DNA of 18,206 nucleotides, from positions 1-18,206 of the forward strand of contig JAITJQ010000083.1 in the NCBI GenBank assembly GCA_031278845.1, written 5' to 3'. The notes beneath the pieces are model-generated. The model did not search any database. It was not told where the DNA came from and saw only the letters and a list, made by a program, of their open reading frames with translations. Each line of letters begins with the position of its first letter. Position 1 is the stretch's first letter. A program made the position numbers and the translations under genes. The stretch is from Puniceicoccales bacterium (GTDB lineage: Bacteria > Verrucomicrobiota > Verrucomicrobiia > Opitutales > LL51). Shown piece after piece: positions 16,109-18,206 of this stretch.

Positions 16109-18055
16109 TTAGCTTTTCTTTGAGGCGCGCAGGTCGGCATCCCTTTGGAGGAATTGCTTGATAATTTCCATAGTTTTCGCAGTTTCTTTTGCGCTATCTT
16201 CGATCGAAGTTGCCACCTGAACATTGCCAAATATGTAAAATTTAATTTTAGGTTCCGTACCGCTACTGCGGAGGGCATAACGGTAGCTGTTGTCGAGATC
16301 GACCATAAAGAAATTCTGTTTCGGAATGCGTTTACCATCGGGATCAAAAATTTCATCCCTACTAAAATCTGTAATGTGGGTGACGGAAAAATGACCGAGC
16401 GCTGAGAGGGGATCTTTTTGGTAGGACTCGAGAATATTTTTAATTTTTTCTGCTCCCGACGCCCCTTCGTAGTAAATATTGAGCTGTGTTTCGCCGTAAT
16501 AGCCGTATTTTTGATAAATGTCATTGCGAAAATCGATCAATGTTTTACCAGATTTTTTCAGCGCAGCGAGCATTTCACAAATCATCACCGCCGCCCCATT
16601 GGCGTCCTTATCGCGTGTATTGTCGCTTGCAAGGTAGCCGTAACTCTCTTCGCCACCTATCGCAAAAAATGTGCTGTGTTTCAACAGTAGATCGCGGCGC
16701 TTTTCAATGGGTGTATGAACGTAGTCGACAGAAGGGAGGTTAAGTTCTGCAAGGCGATTTTGGAGTAGCGTTTCGTAATCGTTCAATTTTTCGCCAATCC
16801 ATTTGAACCCCGTCAATGTGTTGATAACCTTCACGCCATGGGATTCAGCAATTCTATCCTGAAGGGGAGAGGTTACAAAAGTTTTGATAAATGCAACGCG
16901 CGGAGAACCTTCGGAGGGAATCCAACCCCGTGCTTTCATCTGAGATAGGCGAAATTCTAGGAGTAGCGCACCGGTTAAATTTCCTGTAAATTGCTCAAAA
17001 TTCCCCTCACCATTGCGTACGCCAATGGCGATGCGATCCGCATCGGGATCGGTGGCGATAATAAGTTCCGCATCAACGTTTTTCGCCTTCTTGATAGCGA
17101 AATCGAAAACTTCGAAATTTTCCGGATTGGGTGATTTTACCGTTGGAAATCTCGGATCATGGACCATCTGCTCCGAAACAAAGTGGGCGTGGATACCGAG
17201 TTGTTGAAGTACGGGTGCCGTAATCATATCGCCGGTGCCATGTACGGGCGTAAAAACAATGTTAATCGGTGATTCCTGAAAAATATTGGTATCAAAAAGA
17301 TTGGAGAGCACCTCCCCAATATAACTTTTATCGGCCGCCGCATCGAAATACTCGATTGATAGGTTACTTCGCCCAATCGATTCCAAAGTCTGTACAGCTT
17401 CTTGCAGCGATGTTTGATTAAATTCTTCGATAATCTTCGAGGCGTGGGGTTCTACCACCTGCCCTCCATCCTTGAAATAAACTTTGTAACCATTATCATG
17501 GGCAGGATTGTGGCTCGCTGTAATCACGATACCGGCGATAGCCTGAAACTGTCGTACCGAAAAACTGAGCTGTGGCGTCGAACGCGGACCATTAAAGGCA
17601 ATCGCTTTCCCGCCTAAATAATTCCAAATCTTTGCCGTAATTTGAGAAAAATGCTCAGAAAAATGACGAACATCGTGAGCAATAATCAGTTTAAGCGGTC
17701 CGTTGGACTGCATCTTGCAGTAACGGAAAAGAGCAATCGTTGCCCGGGCAATATTAAAATCGTTCAGATAGGCGCTACCAATAGCGGCGTGCTCGGGAGC
17801 GTCGAAAGGAGCGCCGCGTCCCCGCTCGGCTTGGGTTACCACTTCGGCAATCGTCCGACTGCGCATACCCCCTGTTCCAAATTCTAAACTCTTGAAAAAT
17901 CGATTGTTGAGCTCTTCCCAATGACTCCCTTCCGTAAGCTCCACTATTGCCGATTGTCCCCAATTGGGTAGATGCCTAAGCCATTCTTCACAGTTTTTAA
18001 TCGTCTGCGGCAGAAGCAATTTCGCCTCCATCGCACTCCGCAAAATTTCCTCCAT
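16109..18055 (-). CDS. Phosphoglucomutase/phosphomannomutase family (alpha-D-phosphohexomutase)
   Basis: 648 residues from ATG 18055, which has AAGAG upstream; a TTG at 18073 would add six residues. The enzyme interconverts hexose 1- and 6-phosphates in the cytoplasm, feeding glycogen, cell-wall and surface sugar synthesis. All four active-site loops are present: TASHNPAHDNGYKVY with the phosphorylated Ser181, the Mg-binding DPDADR (336-341), the sugar-binding GEESYG (468-473) and the phosphate-binding RSSGTEPK (596-603). The N-terminal EFGTGGMR and the length, longer than the usual 450-550 residues, point to the PGM2-like phosphoglucomutase branch rather than to PMM/GlmM. A TATAAG just before the ATG could be the -10 box. 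No terminator hairpin was seen downstream. Confidence 0.93.
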   Translation of the reverse strand: MEEILRSAMEAKLLLPQTIKNCEEWLRHLPNWGQSAIVELTEGSHWEELNNRFFKSLEFGTGGMRSRTIAEVVTQAERGRGAPFDAPEHAAIGSAYLNDFNIARATIALFRYCKMQSNGPLKLIIAHDVRHFSEHFSQITAKIWNYLGGKAIAFNGPRSTPQLSFSVRQFQAIAGIVITASHNPAHDNGYKVYFKDGGQVVEPHASKIIEEFNQTSLQEAVQTLESIGRSNLSIEYFDAAADKSYIGEVLSNLFDTNIFQESPINIVFTPVHGTGDMITAPVLQQLGIHAHFVSEQMVHDPRFPTVKSPNPENFEVFDFAIKKAKNVDAELIIATDPDADRIAIGVRNGEGNFEQFTGNLTGALLLEFRLSQMKARGWIPSEGSPRVAFIKTFVTSPLQDRIAESHGVKVINTLTGFKWIGEKLNDYETLLQNRLAELNLPSVDYVHTPIEKRRDLLLKHSTFFAIGGEESYGYLASDNTRDKDANGAAVMICEMLAALKKSGKTLIDFRNDIYQKYGYYGETQLNIYYEGASGAEKIKNILESYQKDPLSALGHFSVTHITDFSRDEIFDPDGKRIPKQNFFMVDLDNSYRYALRSSGTEPKIKFYIFGNVQVATSIEDSAKETAKTMEIIKQFLQRDADLRASKKS

Positions 18056-18127
18056 GTCTCTTATAATAATCAAAATCGTTTAACTTTAAAGGCAAAAGTA
18101 GAGGTATTTGTTCCGGGGTTCCGGTTA

Positions 18128-18206
18128 CCAGGGGGGGCTTCGCCCCCCTGGACCCCCCGCAAGGAGTCAAAGACTCCTTGACCTCCTTCGGCGGCCGAGC
18201 CCGGCG
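18128..18206. repeat. GC-rich modular palindromic repeat at the window end
   Basis: Two strong hairpins in series: CCAGGGGGG and CCCCCCTGG (18128-18136, 18143-18151) around GCTTCG, then CAAGGAGTC and GACTCCTTG (18160-18168, 18172-18180) around AAA. They are joined by ACCCCCCG and followed by a further C- and G-rich stretch to the window edge. The layout of stem, short ACCCC link, stem is a modular intergenic repeat pattern seen in many bacteria. The base composition differs sharply from the flanking gene. Confidence 0.75.

Overview
The window looks like chromosomal DNA of a host-associated bacterium, most probably a member of the Verrucomicrobiota. The best phylogenetic clue is the large minus-strand prepilin-like protein at 781-4065. 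Its N-terminus and the following block (many-Ala/Leu helix, GRDMVATA, KHWVGVW, WLVSG) resemble a protein type I know mainly from Verrucomicrobia. The DNA is moderately AT-rich, several genes have no Shine-Dalgarno sequence, and there are signs of gene decay: an in-frame stop in one gene, a frameshift in another, and a transposase remnant. All family calls are from reading the sequence; no search was run.

Layout, left to right. Positions 1-147 hold the 3' end of an unrecognised plus-strand gene with an acidic tail. On the minus strand, 4065-168 hold the prepilin-like gene and a coupled 207-residue helical protein; they overlap by 11 bases next to a run of eight G. A divergent region follows with two tandemly duplicated small exported-protein genes (4184-4624 and 4859-5350), the second broken by one stop codon, then a tRNA-Cys and a small membrane ORF. 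On the minus strand, 8575-6334 form a compact operon: an ECF sigma factor, a single-pass membrane protein in the anti-sigma position, and an HtrA-like protease-PDZ protein that has lost the His and Asp of its catalytic triad. A 71-residue exported acidic protein follows, with its own promoter whose -35/-10 spacer is almost entirely a palindrome.

The most striking part is 8763-10754 on the plus strand: a 120-residue Ser/Gly/Asn-rich protein, then a 523-residue protein with two long polyproline tracts each preceded by Ile, a WH2-like actin-binding motif, a possible connector plus acidic stretch, and a coiled-coil C-terminus. This is the layout of actin-nucleating or actin-binding proteins (WASP VCA region, Rickettsia RickA, chlamydial Tarp) and suggests an exported effector acting on a eukaryotic host's actin. 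It ends at a strong terminator.

The right half holds a short GspE/PilB-type secretion ATPase (11040-12194), an M42 aminopeptidase (13460-12390, minus), an exported ankyrin-repeat protein with an internally duplicated repeat block (14642-13623, minus), a DDE transposase remnant, a frameshifted exported-protein gene (15001-15610), a 73-residue secreted protein (15693-15914) and a phosphoglucomutase/phosphomannomutase (18055-16109, minus). The window ends in a GC-rich modular palindromic repeat. Taken together, the prepilin/ATPase genes suggest a type IV pilus or type II secretion apparatus, while the exported ankyrin protein, the polyproline-WH2 protein and the envelope-stress-like operon fit a bacterium living on or in a eukaryotic cell.
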